The position numbers were made by a program, and so were the translations under genes. Shown here piece after piece: positions 1 through 7,229 of a DNA stretch of 64,000 nt. The DNA comes from Gammaproteobacteria bacterium (GTDB lineage: Bacteria; Pseudomonadota; Gammaproteobacteria; Steroidobacterales; GCA-2729495). Positions within the stretch are counted from its first letter, which is position 1. The number at the start of each line of letters is the position of its first letter. The DNA is taken from contig JAJRUG010000089.1 in the NCBI GenBank assembly GCA_024277915.1, forward strand, positions 16,254 to 80,253. The letters run 5' to 3'. The notes under the pieces are model-generated. The model made no database searches, was not told the origin of the DNA, and saw only the letters and a list, made by a program, of their open reading frames with translations.

Positions 1-240
1 CAGCAGCTACGGCTGATTGACTGGGAATATGCCGCCATCGGTGACCCATTTTTCGATCTGGCTGTTGTCACCCGGCATCATGACCTGCCGCCACCTATGA
101 TCGAGATATTACTGGGCAGCTACCTGGGAACGGTCAGCGACGATGACCGTCATCATCTCGATTGTTATCGCGGCATCGTTGATCGCGTTTCGCACCTTTG
201 GCAACAAGCTGTTGGAGTGGCTTCCTGCCGCGAATCCTGA
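1..240 (+). CDS. C-terminal part of a choline kinase/aminoglycoside phosphotransferase-family protein (truncated by window edge)
   Basis: Frame 1 is open from the first base to a TGA at 238-240, giving 79 residues without a start. Near the window edge it reads LIDWEYAAIGDPFFDLA, the Mg-binding DWE...GDPxxDLA motif that follows the catalytic loop in APH/choline-kinase-fold kinases. In that family this Asp binds the metal ion that positions ATP. The substrate cannot be told from the tail alone: choline, thiamine, an aminoglycoside or a sugar are all possible. The catalytic HxDxxxxN loop lies outside the window. The next gene starts more than 300 bases downstream, so this looks like the end of a transcription unit. 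Confidence 0.8.
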   Translation, partial: QQLRLIDWEYAAIGDPFFDLAVVTRHHDLPPPMIEILLGSYLGTVSDDDRHHLDCYRGIVDRVSHLWQQAVGVASCRES

Positions 241-575
241 TTATCGAGTCTTGATTGTTCGAGGCTGGAAGCCTCTCCTGCAACCTGTCGCTCTTCCTGA
301 TTCCTCAATATCGATGCGCATCAACCGCGCCAGGCTCGACAGCGGGCGGGCAAAACATACCTGTCTTTACATAACGCATACAGTGAATTCCGCAGAGTTT
401 AAATAGAAAGATGAAGGTAATCATAGAACTGTATGCAGACTTTCGGGTAGTTAATTAAATTCTGTATAAACAAATTGTTTCAGGAGCAAATGAAGATTGA
501 ATTGTCAGGACAATTTTGTTAACTTTCCGTTTGTCCACGTTAATAAGAACTAATATAAAGTGGTAATCAGAAAGT
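241..575 (+). promoter_or_regulatory. Intergenic region with inverted repeat and candidate promoter
   Basis: No convincing gene is present. Two signals are visible. An inverted repeat, AATTGTC-AG-GACAATT, lies at 500-515 and could be an operator. A possible sigma-70 promoter has TTGTCC at 531-536 and TATAAA at 554-559 with 17 bases between. Both precede the decayed regulator copy and the first VPLPA-CTERM gene. The 240-490 stretch shows nothing else that I can interpret. The promoter call is by eye only. Confidence 0.35.
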
Positions 576-758
576 ATGCAAAATTACTCCCTCGACGTCT
601 GTAAGGATTCAACAGCTTTGCCACGCCGCACGACCGGCGACGATGTGGCGAACGGTTTGTTGATGGAGGTTGAGTGTTTGGCTTTTGTTGCGGCCCGACA
701 GTTTCTGACCGGGCTGCGCACGACTGATTTCCGCATTCAGGGAGAAATCAATGCTTAG
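576..758 (+). pseudogene. Decayed copy of the MerR-like regulator found at 1597-2301
   Basis: The 60-residue frame opens with MQNYSLDVCKDSTALPRRT and ends with an ARQFLTGLRTTDFR segment. These match the start (MRTYSLIELEDSTDLSRRT) and the residue ~70-85 segment (AVRQFLTELSMADFR) of the intact regulator at 1597. The middle, including the wing of the helix-turn-helix, is deleted. DNA around the start codon is also alike in both places (TAATCAG then a short A-rich gap, then ATG). It overlaps the start of the following VPLPA-CTERM gene by 8 bases. It is probably non-functional as a repressor, although a short leader peptide role cannot be excluded. It points to duplication of a regulator plus sorted-protein unit. 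Confidence 0.65.
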
Positions 759-1494
759 CCAATCTTTCAGGTTTATTCGTGCGATCGCCGTAACAATCAT
801 CCTGCTGGCCGCCTCGGCATCAGCTGGTGCTGCGACAACAGTTGCGCTTCTGACTTACACCTTCGATATTCTTGGTGTCAGTGTTGATGACGGCACCAGC
901 ATGTTTGCCGGCACCAGTGTGGGTGATAGCTTCAACGGAAGTTTTACCTACGGACTGAGTGCAAGCGAGGCTGACTTCATCGCCCCAAGTCCATCCGGTA
1001 CGGAGACCGTGTATGCCTTTCAGGGTTATCAGTCTACGCTCAGCAACGGCGCTGCTACATTGACGACACAGGATTCCTTCGCCTTTACCGGCGATGACTC
1101 CGAGTTGACATCGGAAGAGGCGGATTTTGTCAATTTTCTGCTCGGTACAACCCTGGTGCCCGGTACAGCAGTCGATCTTTGGGGGGTGACCGCCAATACC
1201 TCTGACGCTGCCCGGGATCCGATACTGGATACGCTAATCGAGGGCGCCACAATAAGGTTTGTGCTGCTGTCCCTGAACACTTCGTTGTTCAACAACCAGG
1301 ATTTTCGACCGGCACTCCCATCCGGGTTTGATGTGGGAGCTGTAGTATTCGAAATCGCGAGTGGCGGCACTACGACTTTCAGCGCTTTTGGCAGGATCGA
1401 TTTAGTACCCATACCCGTGCCTGCTGCAGTCTGGCTGATGGGCAGTGCACTTGGCCTGCTTGCGATGTTCAGGCGAAAGGTCGGGCAAAAATAA
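751..1494 (+). CDS. Secreted VPLPA/PEP-CTERM sorting domain protein
   Basis: This 247-residue protein has a Sec signal peptide: a basic start, then a hydrophobic run at about 11-22, with likely cleavage near ASAGAA around residue 28. The body is rich in Thr, Ser, Gly and Asp and poor in Cys, typical of a secreted surface protein. Residues ~219-247 form the sorting tail: VPVPAAVWLM, then a short hydrophobic helix, then FRRK. This is the VPLPA variant of the PEP-CTERM signal, which exosortases are known to recognise before surface attachment or release. The start has GGGAGA about 5 bases upstream. No enzymatic domain is recognised. A CCCCCTAA-loop hairpin begins 11 bases after the stop. It is probably co-produced with the EPS made by the locus downstream. 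Confidence 0.85.
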   Translation: MLSQSFRFIRAIAVTIILLAASASAGAATTVALLTYTFDILGVSVDDGTSMFAGTSVGDSFNGSFTYGLSASEADFIAPSPSGTETVYAFQGYQSTLSNGAATLTTQDSFAFTGDDSELTSEEADFVNFLLGTTLVPGTAVDLWGVTANTSDAARDPILDTLIEGATIRFVLLSLNTSLFNNQDFRPALPSGFDVGAVVFEIASGGTTTFSAFGRIDLVPIPVPAAVWLMGSALGLLAMFRRKVGQK

Positions 1495-1504
1495 CAGCGG
1501 AAAA

Positions 1505-1551
1505 ATCCTGGCAGCAGCAGGCCGCCCCCTAACGGCTTGTTCTGTCGGGAT
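1505..1551 (+). repeat. CCCCCTAA-loop hairpin, copy 1
   Basis: The outer stem pairs ATCCTGGCAG (1505-1514) with CTGTCGGGAT (1542-1551). Then comes a 3/2-base internal loop, an inner stem pairing CAGGCCG (1518-1524) with CGGCTTG (1533-1539), and the octaloop CCCCCTAA (1525-1532). It lies between a VPLPA-CTERM gene and the MerR-like regulator. No T-run follows, so it is not a standard intrinsic terminator here. It could be an RNA 3'-end or a protein-binding element. Confidence 0.75.
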
Positions 1552-1596
1552 AATTCTCCGAAATATAAAAACAAGAAAGGTAGTAATCAGGAAATC

Positions 1597-2301
1597 ATGC
1601 GCACCTACTCTCTCATCGAACTAGAGGACTCGACAGATCTGTCACGTCGTACTATCGGCGACTACGTGGGAAAGGGTTTGCTGAATGGTCCTTCGCACCG
1701 GGGAAGAGGCGCGCGGTACCCGCAACGGGATCTGGACGCACTGCGGGTCATTCCGATGCTGCGAACGATGATGAAAGCAGAGTTTCCGAATCTTGGGGCT
1801 GTACGCCAGTTTTTAACCGAACTATCGATGGCTGATTTTCGGCATCTGGCCCGATTGTCAAATGAGCTGACCTTCGAGATCGAAGTACGCCGTCTCCGGA
1901 TTCGAAACCGGCTGCGCACGTTTTTCCCCGCTGTCGCGCCGGAGCGCATCATTGACAAACTTCGCACATTGACGCCCGAGCAGGTGCGCGGTGTTGATCG
2001 TGGCCAGTTTCAGATTGGTGCAGTGCTGGATATGACTCTGCTCGCAGAGGAAGGATCCAGGGCTCCCGACATTGATGAGTTTGCTGCATTTGAACGCCAT
2101 GATGTGAAAGGCAATGGCGCCTACCCGGCGAGAAGCCGCTCGACTCTGGTTGATTTTGAAGACAGTCGCTGGGAGCGATTTAGCACATCAAACGTAGAGA
2201 TACGTGTCGGCAAGAAAGCAATAAAGGGATGTGCCGGTGCTTCGCGAGTGATTGAAGGCTTCGCAAACCAGATTGAGGAGATGCTGAAAGGCACGCCCTA
2301 G
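1597..2301 (+). CDS. MerR-like winged-helix regulator
   Basis: The protein has 234 residues from the ATG at 1597, which carries AGGAAA a few bases upstream; an earlier in-frame ATG at 1537 lies inside the hairpin region and lacks a ribosome site. The N-terminus (YSLIELEDSTDLSRRTIGDY ... GLL ... RYPQRDLDALRVI) fits the MerR fold: a helix-turn-helix, then a wing with the typical RxY and a following helix that starts the dimerisation region. The C-terminal ~150 residues are not recognised as a known ligand domain and have no Cys pattern for metal sensing. Position and the decayed copy upstream suggest it controls the flanking VPLPA-CTERM genes, which is inference. Confidence 0.65.
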   Translation: MRTYSLIELEDSTDLSRRTIGDYVGKGLLNGPSHRGRGARYPQRDLDALRVIPMLRTMMKAEFPNLGAVRQFLTELSMADFRHLARLSNELTFEIEVRRLRIRNRLRTFFPAVAPERIIDKLRTLTPEQVRGVDRGQFQIGAVLDMTLLAEEGSRAPDIDEFAAFERHDVKGNGAYPARSRSTLVDFEDSRWERFSTSNVEIRVGKKAIKGCAGASRVIEGFANQIEEMLKGTP

Positions 2302-2369
2302 AAAATTTATCGGAGAAATTATTCTAAAGCTATTCGTTAGCAAGAATATAAATATTTCAAAAAATAATA

Positions 2370-2388
2370 CCGCTCGACAATGAAGCGG
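2370..2388 (+). promoter_or_regulatory. Small hairpin overlapping the ribosome binding site of the second VPLPA-CTERM gene
   Basis: CCGCT (2370-2374) can pair with AGCGG (2384-2388), and the second arm runs directly into the purine-rich ribosome site AGCGGAGG. Pairing would partly hide the site from ribosomes. The stem is only five base pairs, so the effect may be small or absent. The AT-rich 2302-2369 stretch upstream probably holds the promoter, but no clear -35/-10 pair stands out. Confidence 0.3.
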
Positions 2389-2401
2389 AGGACCAAGAAA
2401 A

Positions 2402-3094
2402 ATGAAATACGGAAAAAGCGTATCACTATCACTGATTCTGGCATGTGTGCTTGTTAGCCAGGCAGCTAATGCATTCAGCGTCAGGTTTCACGTTTTCAAA
2501 GCTGAGTTATTTACCAATTCGCCGCGTAGTGCTCAGCAGCAAGATGGCCTGCCTGGTCAAAACCGTAACGGCTGGGCACAGGCGACACAGCAGGCTAGCG
2601 AGCGTCACAGTAACGCAGAAGAGGCGCCGTGGTGGGTCAACAATCCGATCTGGTCTGGAGATGTTGCCTGGAGAGGCGACGCTGTGTGGCGTGATGATCC
2701 TGCATGGCGACAAAGTTCAGAATGGAAGCAGAATCCATGGTGGCAAGAAGAAGGACTGGAGTTGTCGGATTTGTTCGACATTGTCTGGCTATTCAGCGGT
2801 GAGCGCACTTTTGGCAGTAATAATTTTGCGGGAGACAGCCGGTCAGGACGGCCGGGCAGTGCGGGTTCACGTGGCAACGGAACATTCATTGGTGAATTCA
2901 GGCGCAATCTGTTGCTTGGATGGAAAATTCAATGGCTGTTTCAGCAACAACATGGTGGCCAGCCGATACCGCCTGTGGTTATACCGCCGGATGTTCTGCC
3001 CCCTGCAGTGATTCCAGTTCCGGCTGCAGCCTGGTTGATGGCCAGCGGACTTGGTTTGCTCGGTTTGTTCAGGAGAAGGCGAGTACTGAAGTAA
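2402..3094 (+). CDS. VPLPA/PEP-CTERM protein with tryptophan hexad repeats
   Basis: This 230-residue secreted protein has a signal peptide (hydrophobic run ~7-22, likely cut after AANA at ~24). Residues 78-120 contain seven Trp residues spaced exactly six apart (78, 84, 90, 96, 102, 108, 114), giving units such as WSGDVA, WRGDAV, WRDDPA, WRQSSE. Two further Trp (77, 113) double the first and last positions. A Gly/Arg/Ser-rich stretch follows, then Pro/Val-rich VIPPDVLPPAVIP leading into the sorting tail (IPVPAAAWLM, hydrophobic helix, FRRRR; ~204-230). No enzyme domain is seen. The Trp repeats could bind sugars or pack as a stacked structure. A CCCCCTAA-loop hairpin starts 5 bases after the stop. 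Confidence 0.8.
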   Translation: MKYGKSVSLSLILACVLVSQAANAFSVRFHVFKAELFTNSPRSAQQQDGLPGQNRNGWAQATQQASERHSNAEEAPWWVNNPIWSGDVAWRGDAVWRDDPAWRQSSEWKQNPWWQEEGLELSDLFDIVWLFSGERTFGSNNFAGDSRSGRPGSAGSRGNGTFIGEFRRNLLLGWKIQWLFQQQHGGQPIPPVVIPPDVLPPAVIPVPAAAWLMASGLGLLGLFRRRRVLK

Positions 3095-3098
3095 GTCG

Positions 3099-3155
3099 GA
3101 TGAGCTGTCGAGGAGACAGGCCGCCCCCTAACGGTCTGTTTTATCAAGGCTCATT
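3099..3155 (+). repeat. CCCCCTAA-loop hairpin, copy 2
   Basis: The inner stem pairs CAGGCCG (3117-3123) with CGGTCTG (3132-3138) around the loop CCCCCTAA (3124-3131). A lower stem pairs GATGAGC (3099-3105) with GCTCATT (3149-3155). The middle of the outer stem pairs less well than in the other two copies. A T-rich stretch follows (TTCTTGTTG). It starts 5 bases after the stop of the Trp-repeat protein. Confidence 0.7.
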
Positions 3156-3281
3156 CTTGTTGTAGAGGAAAGAAGAGGGATACAGGAAGCAATTAAAAGA
3201 GGGAAAAGAATTCTGTGAAGACAGGCCATTGCGTCATCTGGCCGACCTTCTCAGAGGACTGAATCCCCGTTGGAAGAAAAG
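3156..3281 (+). other. Short spacer between hairpin copies 2 and 3
   Basis: This 126-base purine-rich stretch has no convincing coding frame. It contains a small inverted repeat (GGCCA...TGGCC around 3223-3243). Because it is bounded by two hairpins of the same family, it could be part of a small processed RNA, or the relic of a third gene-plus-hairpin unit. Sequence alone does not decide. Confidence 0.3.
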
Positions 3282-3332
3282 ACCCTGGTAGTTGCAGTTC
3301 GCCCCCTAACGAACTGTTCTGCCGGGGTTTTT
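3282..3332 (+). terminator. CCCCCTAA-loop hairpin, copy 3, followed by a T-run
   Basis: The outer stem ACCCTGGTAG (3282-3291) pairs fully with CTGCCGGGGT (3319-3328). The inner stem CAGTTCG (3295-3301) pairs fully with CGAACTG (3310-3316) around CCCCCTAA (3302-3309). The stem bases differ from copies 1 and 2 on both sides in a compensating way. TTTT follows directly, so this copy could work as an intrinsic terminator closing the VPLPA-CTERM region ahead of the EPS genes. Confidence 0.7.
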
Positions 3333-3680
3333 CCGAATGGGATCTCGTATTTGCAGCCTGGTTAGAGACATTTTGTTCTTACCTCTTACACCTGAGCTTG
3401 GGGGGCAGTCTTGTACTAATAATTTAGGTATCCGCTACAACTGCTTGATTTTCTTTGATGAAATTAAAGACTGAAGGAGCAGCTCGTGGTAAAATCCGCG
3501 CCCAATTGAGGTTCTGTTTTTCATGAACACCAGTTCCGGGATGTTCGACAGTTCCCGGTAGTGTGTTTTGGGTTGTAGATCACATGCTTAGCAGAACCCA
3601 GACATTAGAATATCAGGTGCGAATGTTAATTAAGTTGTCCGATTTAGTTGTGAGCTTCAGGGGGGCAATGCAGGATTTTT
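3333..3680 (+). promoter_or_regulatory. Leader region of the EPS operon
   Basis: About 350 bases without a gene precede the Wzz-like gene. A direct repeat, CAGTTCCGGG (3531-3540) and CAGTTCCCGG (3549-3558), has an 18-base period and could be a regulator site. Two similar G-rich stretches occur (GAGCTTGGGGGGCAG near 3390 and GAGCTTCAGGGGGGCA near 3652). No confident sigma-70 or sigma-54 promoter was found by eye. Confidence 0.3.
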
Positions 3681-5432
3681 ATGGCTGAAGAAAGAGAAAT
3701 ATTAATTGATGAAGGCAAGTCAATAGGCGAGTTTTTTGGCGCCTTCAAGCGCCACAGCAAGCTGGCACTGCTGACGACACTTGGTATTTTTGTTGTTGGT
3801 GCGGCCATCACATTCGCCTGGCCAAATGTCTATACATCTACAGCGACAATATTGATCGAGGAGCCGGAGGTTCCGGTCGCATTGATTCAGACAACCGTTA
3901 CCACCTATGGGTCTCGCCAGATTCCAACAATCAGTCAGCGTGTTATGACGCGGTCAAATCTGGCCAGCATCATTGAGAAATTTGACCTTTACGCCGAAAA
4001 GCGCAAACACGTTCCTACCCTGCTGCTTACAGAGGATGTTCGGGAAAAAATCACCCTGGAACTTGTTGATATTGAAACAGCAGACCCGGCTACAGGGCGC
4101 GAGGTGATAAGTACGATCGCGTTTATGTTGGGGTTCGAAGATGAAAACCCCAATGTGGCACGCCAGGTTGCCAACGAGCTTGTGTCGTTATATCTGGCTG
4201 AGAATGTTCGTACCCGGACAGTCCAGACTGTTGAGACCAGCCAGTTCCTGGCTACAGAAGCCGATAACCTTGACAGGGAAGTGCGAGAGCTGGAGGCACA
4301 CCTGGCCAAATTCAAAGAAGTGAATGAGGGGAGTTTACCCGAGCTTGCTGACCTGAATATTCAGATGATGCAACGGATTGACTCGGATTTACTCGAGACT
4401 GCAAGGCAGCTCAATTCTATCGAAGAATCCCGAATCATACTGGAGTCCCAACTCTCTCAGATTAGTCCGACTGCACCAATGGTGTTGCCGGACGGTACGA
4501 TGGTTATTTCCCCTGAAGATCAGCTGAAAGCACTACAGACCAGGCTTGCACTCATGGAAGGCCGTTATGGTGAAGGTCATCCGGATATTATCCGGTTACG
4601 GCGTGACATCAAGGCGCTTCAAGGCAGTGAAGGAATCAGCGGGGATTATTCCGAGACCTCGGGAGTAATCCAGGCTGCGGAAACTGATTTACTCAAGGCG
4701 AGAGAGCGTTACGGAGAAGCTCATCCAGAGATAAAACGGCTGGAGCGCCTTTTGGAATCTCTGGAAGCCAGATCAAATGCAACCGAGATTGAGAGGGTTT
4801 CAGTGCCGGATAACCCGGCATACTTGCAAATCATTGCAAACCTGCTGTCTCTTGATGCCGACGAGCGATCACTCCGGGAGCAGCAGGGTCAACTCCAGAC
4901 CCGGCTCACGGATTATGAGCAACGGTTATTGCGAGGGCCGCAGGTGGAAAGAGAGATGTCTGCTTTGCAACGGGAACTTTCGACGGCCACTGCCCGATAT
5001 CTCACTATGAAGGAGAAGCTGTTTGGTGCCGAAATGGGTGAGAATCTGGAAACACAAAGCAAGGGCGAGCGCTTCACACTGGTTGAGCCTCCGAATTTGC
5101 CCCTGGAGCCGTCCAGTCCGAACCGGGCAGCTTTGCTGCTGTTGTTGCTTTTCATAGCTCCTGGATGCGGCATCGGAGTCATTGCAATACGGGAATCTAT
5201 TGATGGTTCTATTTCCGGCGCCAGGGCGGTTGATGCGATTCCCGGTGCCTTGCTACTCGCCGAAATACCATTTATCGCAACCAGAGAAGAACTGACTCAC
5301 AGCCGCCGGATGCGCTTGGCGGCGCTGATAGGCGTCCCGGTGACACTAATATTGCTGATGTTGATCACTCACTTTGTTGTGCGACCGCTGGATGTGCTCT
5401 GGTACATTACGATGCGTCAGCTGGGCTTATAG
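3681..5432 (+). CDS. Wzz/GumC-family polysaccharide chain length determinant (polysaccharide co-polymerase)
   Basis: This 583-residue inner-membrane protein is expected to set polymer length and assist export. A cytosolic N-terminus is followed by a membrane helix at ~28-47 and a short Wzz-like motif (YTSTATILIEEPEVP). A long, largely helical periplasmic domain comes next, then helices at ~483-503 and ~547-567. Two related segments, RYGEGHPDIIRLRRDI (~294) and RYGEAHPEIKRLERLL (~342), show an internal duplication of the coiled-coil region. No C-terminal kinase domain is fused; that function lies in the next gene, 14 bases downstream. The start has AGGA about 8 bases upstream. In exosortase-linked EPS loci this pair typically opens the cluster. 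Confidence 0.85.
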   Translation: MAEEREILIDEGKSIGEFFGAFKRHSKLALLTTLGIFVVGAAITFAWPNVYTSTATILIEEPEVPVALIQTTVTTYGSRQIPTISQRVMTRSNLASIIEKFDLYAEKRKHVPTLLLTEDVREKITLELVDIETADPATGREVISTIAFMLGFEDENPNVARQVANELVSLYLAENVRTRTVQTVETSQFLATEADNLDREVRELEAHLAKFKEVNEGSLPELADLNIQMMQRIDSDLLETARQLNSIEESRIILESQLSQISPTAPMVLPDGTMVISPEDQLKALQTRLALMEGRYGEGHPDIIRLRRDIKALQGSEGISGDYSETSGVIQAAETDLLKARERYGEAHPEIKRLERLLESLEARSNATEIERVSVPDNPAYLQIIANLLSLDADERSLREQQGQLQTRLTDYEQRLLRGPQVEREMSALQRELSTATARYLTMKEKLFGAEMGENLETQSKGERFTLVEPPNLPLEPSSPNRAALLLLLLFIAPGCGIGVIAIRESIDGSISGARAVDAIPGALLLAEIPFIATREELTHSRRMRLAALIGVPVTLILLMLITHFVVRPLDVLWYITMRQLGL

Positions 5433-5446
5433 CAGGAACAGATTAG

Positions 5447-6298
5447 ATGGAAAGAATCCAACAGGCACTGGATAAGGCGGCAAAGGATCGGGCCGAGGTC
5501 AGACAACAGTCGGAGCAGGGTGTCGCATCAGATACGCGTCCGGGGAGCGATAGACAGGATCATCAGTCCACAATGTCTATTCGCTACAATCGCACCAGGA
5601 AAATAGCAGTTTCTGAAGATACGCTGGACCGTAATCGCCTTGTGGCAGCTGTCCCGAACCATGAGCTAGGCGATGTATACCGGATGTTGCGAACGCGAGT
5701 GCTGCAGTCCCTGCGGGAGAACAGCTGGAATTCTCTCGCAGTAACAAGTCCTGCAACCGGATGCGGAAAAACGCTAACCTCAATTAACCTCGCAATCAGT
5801 TTGGCGATGGAGGTAGTACACACGGTGTTACTTGTCGATCTTGATTTGCGTCGGCCTGGTATCCACCGGTTCTTTGACTACGCGCCGGAATACGGGTTAA
5901 GCGACTACCTGTTCAATGACGTACCGATTGAGGAGATACTGTTTACACCATCAATCGACAGACTGGTTGTTTTGCCTGGCAGAGAAAGCATCCGCAATTC
6001 CTCGGAGATGCTGAGATCACCGAAAATGGTGGGGTTGGTCAATGAGCTGAAGAATCGTTACCCGGATCGTCTTGTTGTATTTGATCTGCCACCGATACTG
6101 GCGGCAGACGATTCATTGGCATTTTCCCCCTATACAGATGCGATGTTGATGGTGGCTGAAAATGGCGCAACCACATCTGAAGATCTTGACAAGGCAATTG
6201 CCATGTTGCGAGATACACCGCTGATCGGAACTGTGTTGAACAAGGCCGATATCACAGGTCGCGAGCCATATTCGGCAGGGACTGAGAAAAACTCTTAA
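5447..6298 (+). CDS. CpsD/BY-kinase-type tyrosine autokinase partner of the Wzz protein
   Basis: The protein has 283 residues. Its P-loop (TSPATGCGKT, ~100-109), the second Walker A' motif of bacterial tyrosine kinases (VLLVDLDLRRPG, ~126-137) and a Walker B-like VVFDLPP (~210) are all present. In this family the kinase cycles between autophosphorylated and free states and, with Wzz, controls EPS length. The usual Tyr-rich tail is reduced to a single Tyr near the end (EPYSAG), so the autophosphorylation capacity is uncertain. The N-terminal ~60 residues are polar and low in structure. It follows the Wzz gene by 14 bases and precedes the AAA ATPase, matching known PEP-CTERM/EPS operon order. 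Confidence 0.85.
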   Translation: MERIQQALDKAAKDRAEVRQQSEQGVASDTRPGSDRQDHQSTMSIRYNRTRKIAVSEDTLDRNRLVAAVPNHELGDVYRMLRTRVLQSLRENSWNSLAVTSPATGCGKTLTSINLAISLAMEVVHTVLLVDLDLRRPGIHRFFDYAPEYGLSDYLFNDVPIEEILFTPSIDRLVVLPGRESIRNSSEMLRSPKMVGLVNELKNRYPDRLVVFDLPPILAADDSLAFSPYTDAMLMVAENGATTSEDLDKAIAMLRDTPLIGTVLNKADITGREPYSAGTEKNS

Positions 6299-6340
6299 TA
6301 AACGAGTATGGCCTGTTACAGGCCGGGGTCACGAACAGCC

Positions 6341-7195
6341 ATGTATGAAGCATTCTACGGCCTGAATGAAAAACCATTCGCGTTGCTGCCGGATCCATCA
6401 TTTCTCTACATGTCGAAAGGGCACCGTGCCGCTCTGACAATGCTTCGCTACAGTCTGCGCAGCCGGCAGGGGTTTACCGTAGTTTCCGGCGAGGTAGGCT
6501 GTGGAAAAACCACGCTGATTAACCTGTTGCTGGATGAGATGGACGACGATCTCACTGTCGGCCTGATTAATTTCACCCAGGGTGGTTTCGGAGACCTCGC
6601 TGAGTGGGTCAATATGTCCTACGGGCTCGACTACAAAAATATGAGTCAGGTGGAGTTGTATGAGCGTTTCGTTGAGTTCTTGATTGCGGAATACGCTACT
6701 GGCAGGCAAACAGTGTTGATTATCGACGAGGCCCAGAATATGGGGATCCATGGCCTTGAGAACGTCAGGATGTTATCGAATGTCAACGCCCAGAAGGATT
6801 ACCTGCTCCACCTGATCCTGGTAGGACAGCCCGAGCTGCAGACATTATTGCGACTACGCCAGCTCAGGCAGCTGACGCAGCGCGTATCGGTTTCCTATCA
6901 CCTGAATACACTTTCTCAGAAAGACTCCAAGGCTTACGTTTTGCACAGGATCAAAGTAGCCGGTGGTGATCCCGGTTTGTTCAGTCCAAATGCACTAACT
7001 TTGCTTGTAGAAGCTGCTGATGGTGTCCCCCGGATTATCAATAACCTCTGTGATCTCGCTCTTGTCTACGGGTACTCGGCAGACAAGAAGTCAATTGATG
7101 TCAGGATTGTGCGGTCGGTTCTGCGGGATCGTTACCAGATGGGGTTGCCTTCCGGGCAGCAAATGAAATCGTCTGACTCTGTGCAGGCAGTTTAG
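6341..7195 (+). CDS. ExeA-like AAA ATPase of the PEP-CTERM/exosortase EPS locus
   Basis: This 284-residue protein starts at MYEAFYGLNEKPFALLPDP, the characteristic opening of this family; the longer frame from 6308 adds 11 unrelated residues and is unlikely. Walker A is GEVGCGKTT (~50-58), Walker B VLIIDEAQN (~125-133), and a sensor-like region LVGQPEL follows. Relatives are ExeA of type II secretion and the ATPase known from PEP-CTERM EPS clusters; the exact task is unknown. It likely works at the inner membrane with EPS export. It is the third gene of the plus-strand operon, and the next gene is convergent. Confidence 0.85.
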   Translation: MYEAFYGLNEKPFALLPDPSFLYMSKGHRAALTMLRYSLRSRQGFTVVSGEVGCGKTTLINLLLDEMDDDLTVGLINFTQGGFGDLAEWVNMSYGLDYKNMSQVELYERFVEFLIAEYATGRQTVLIIDEAQNMGIHGLENVRMLSNVNAQKDYLLHLILVGQPELQTLLRLRQLRQLTQRVSVSYHLNTLSQKDSKAYVLHRIKVAGGDPGLFSPNALTLLVEAADGVPRIINNLCDLALVYGYSADKKSIDVRIVRSVLRDRYQMGLPSGQQMKSSDSVQAV

Positions 7196-7229
7196 AAGAA
7201 ATCTGTTCTGCTGTATTTTGCGAATGTCA

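Noticed and set aside
1029..1574. 181-residue open frame on the minus strand
   Set aside because: It lies opposite the VPLPA-CTERM gene, has low-complexity Ser/Pro content and no recognisable motif; it also spans the hairpin. Taken as a shadow of the real gene.
1537..1596. N-terminal extension of the MerR-like regulator
   Set aside because: The ATG at 1537 is inside the hairpin, has no ribosome site, and the decayed copy upstream starts at the position matching 1597.
3681..7195. Exosortase gene in the EPS operon
   Set aside because: None of the genes here has the eight-helix exosortase pattern with the catalytic Cys, Arg and His; the sorting enzyme must be encoded outside this window.
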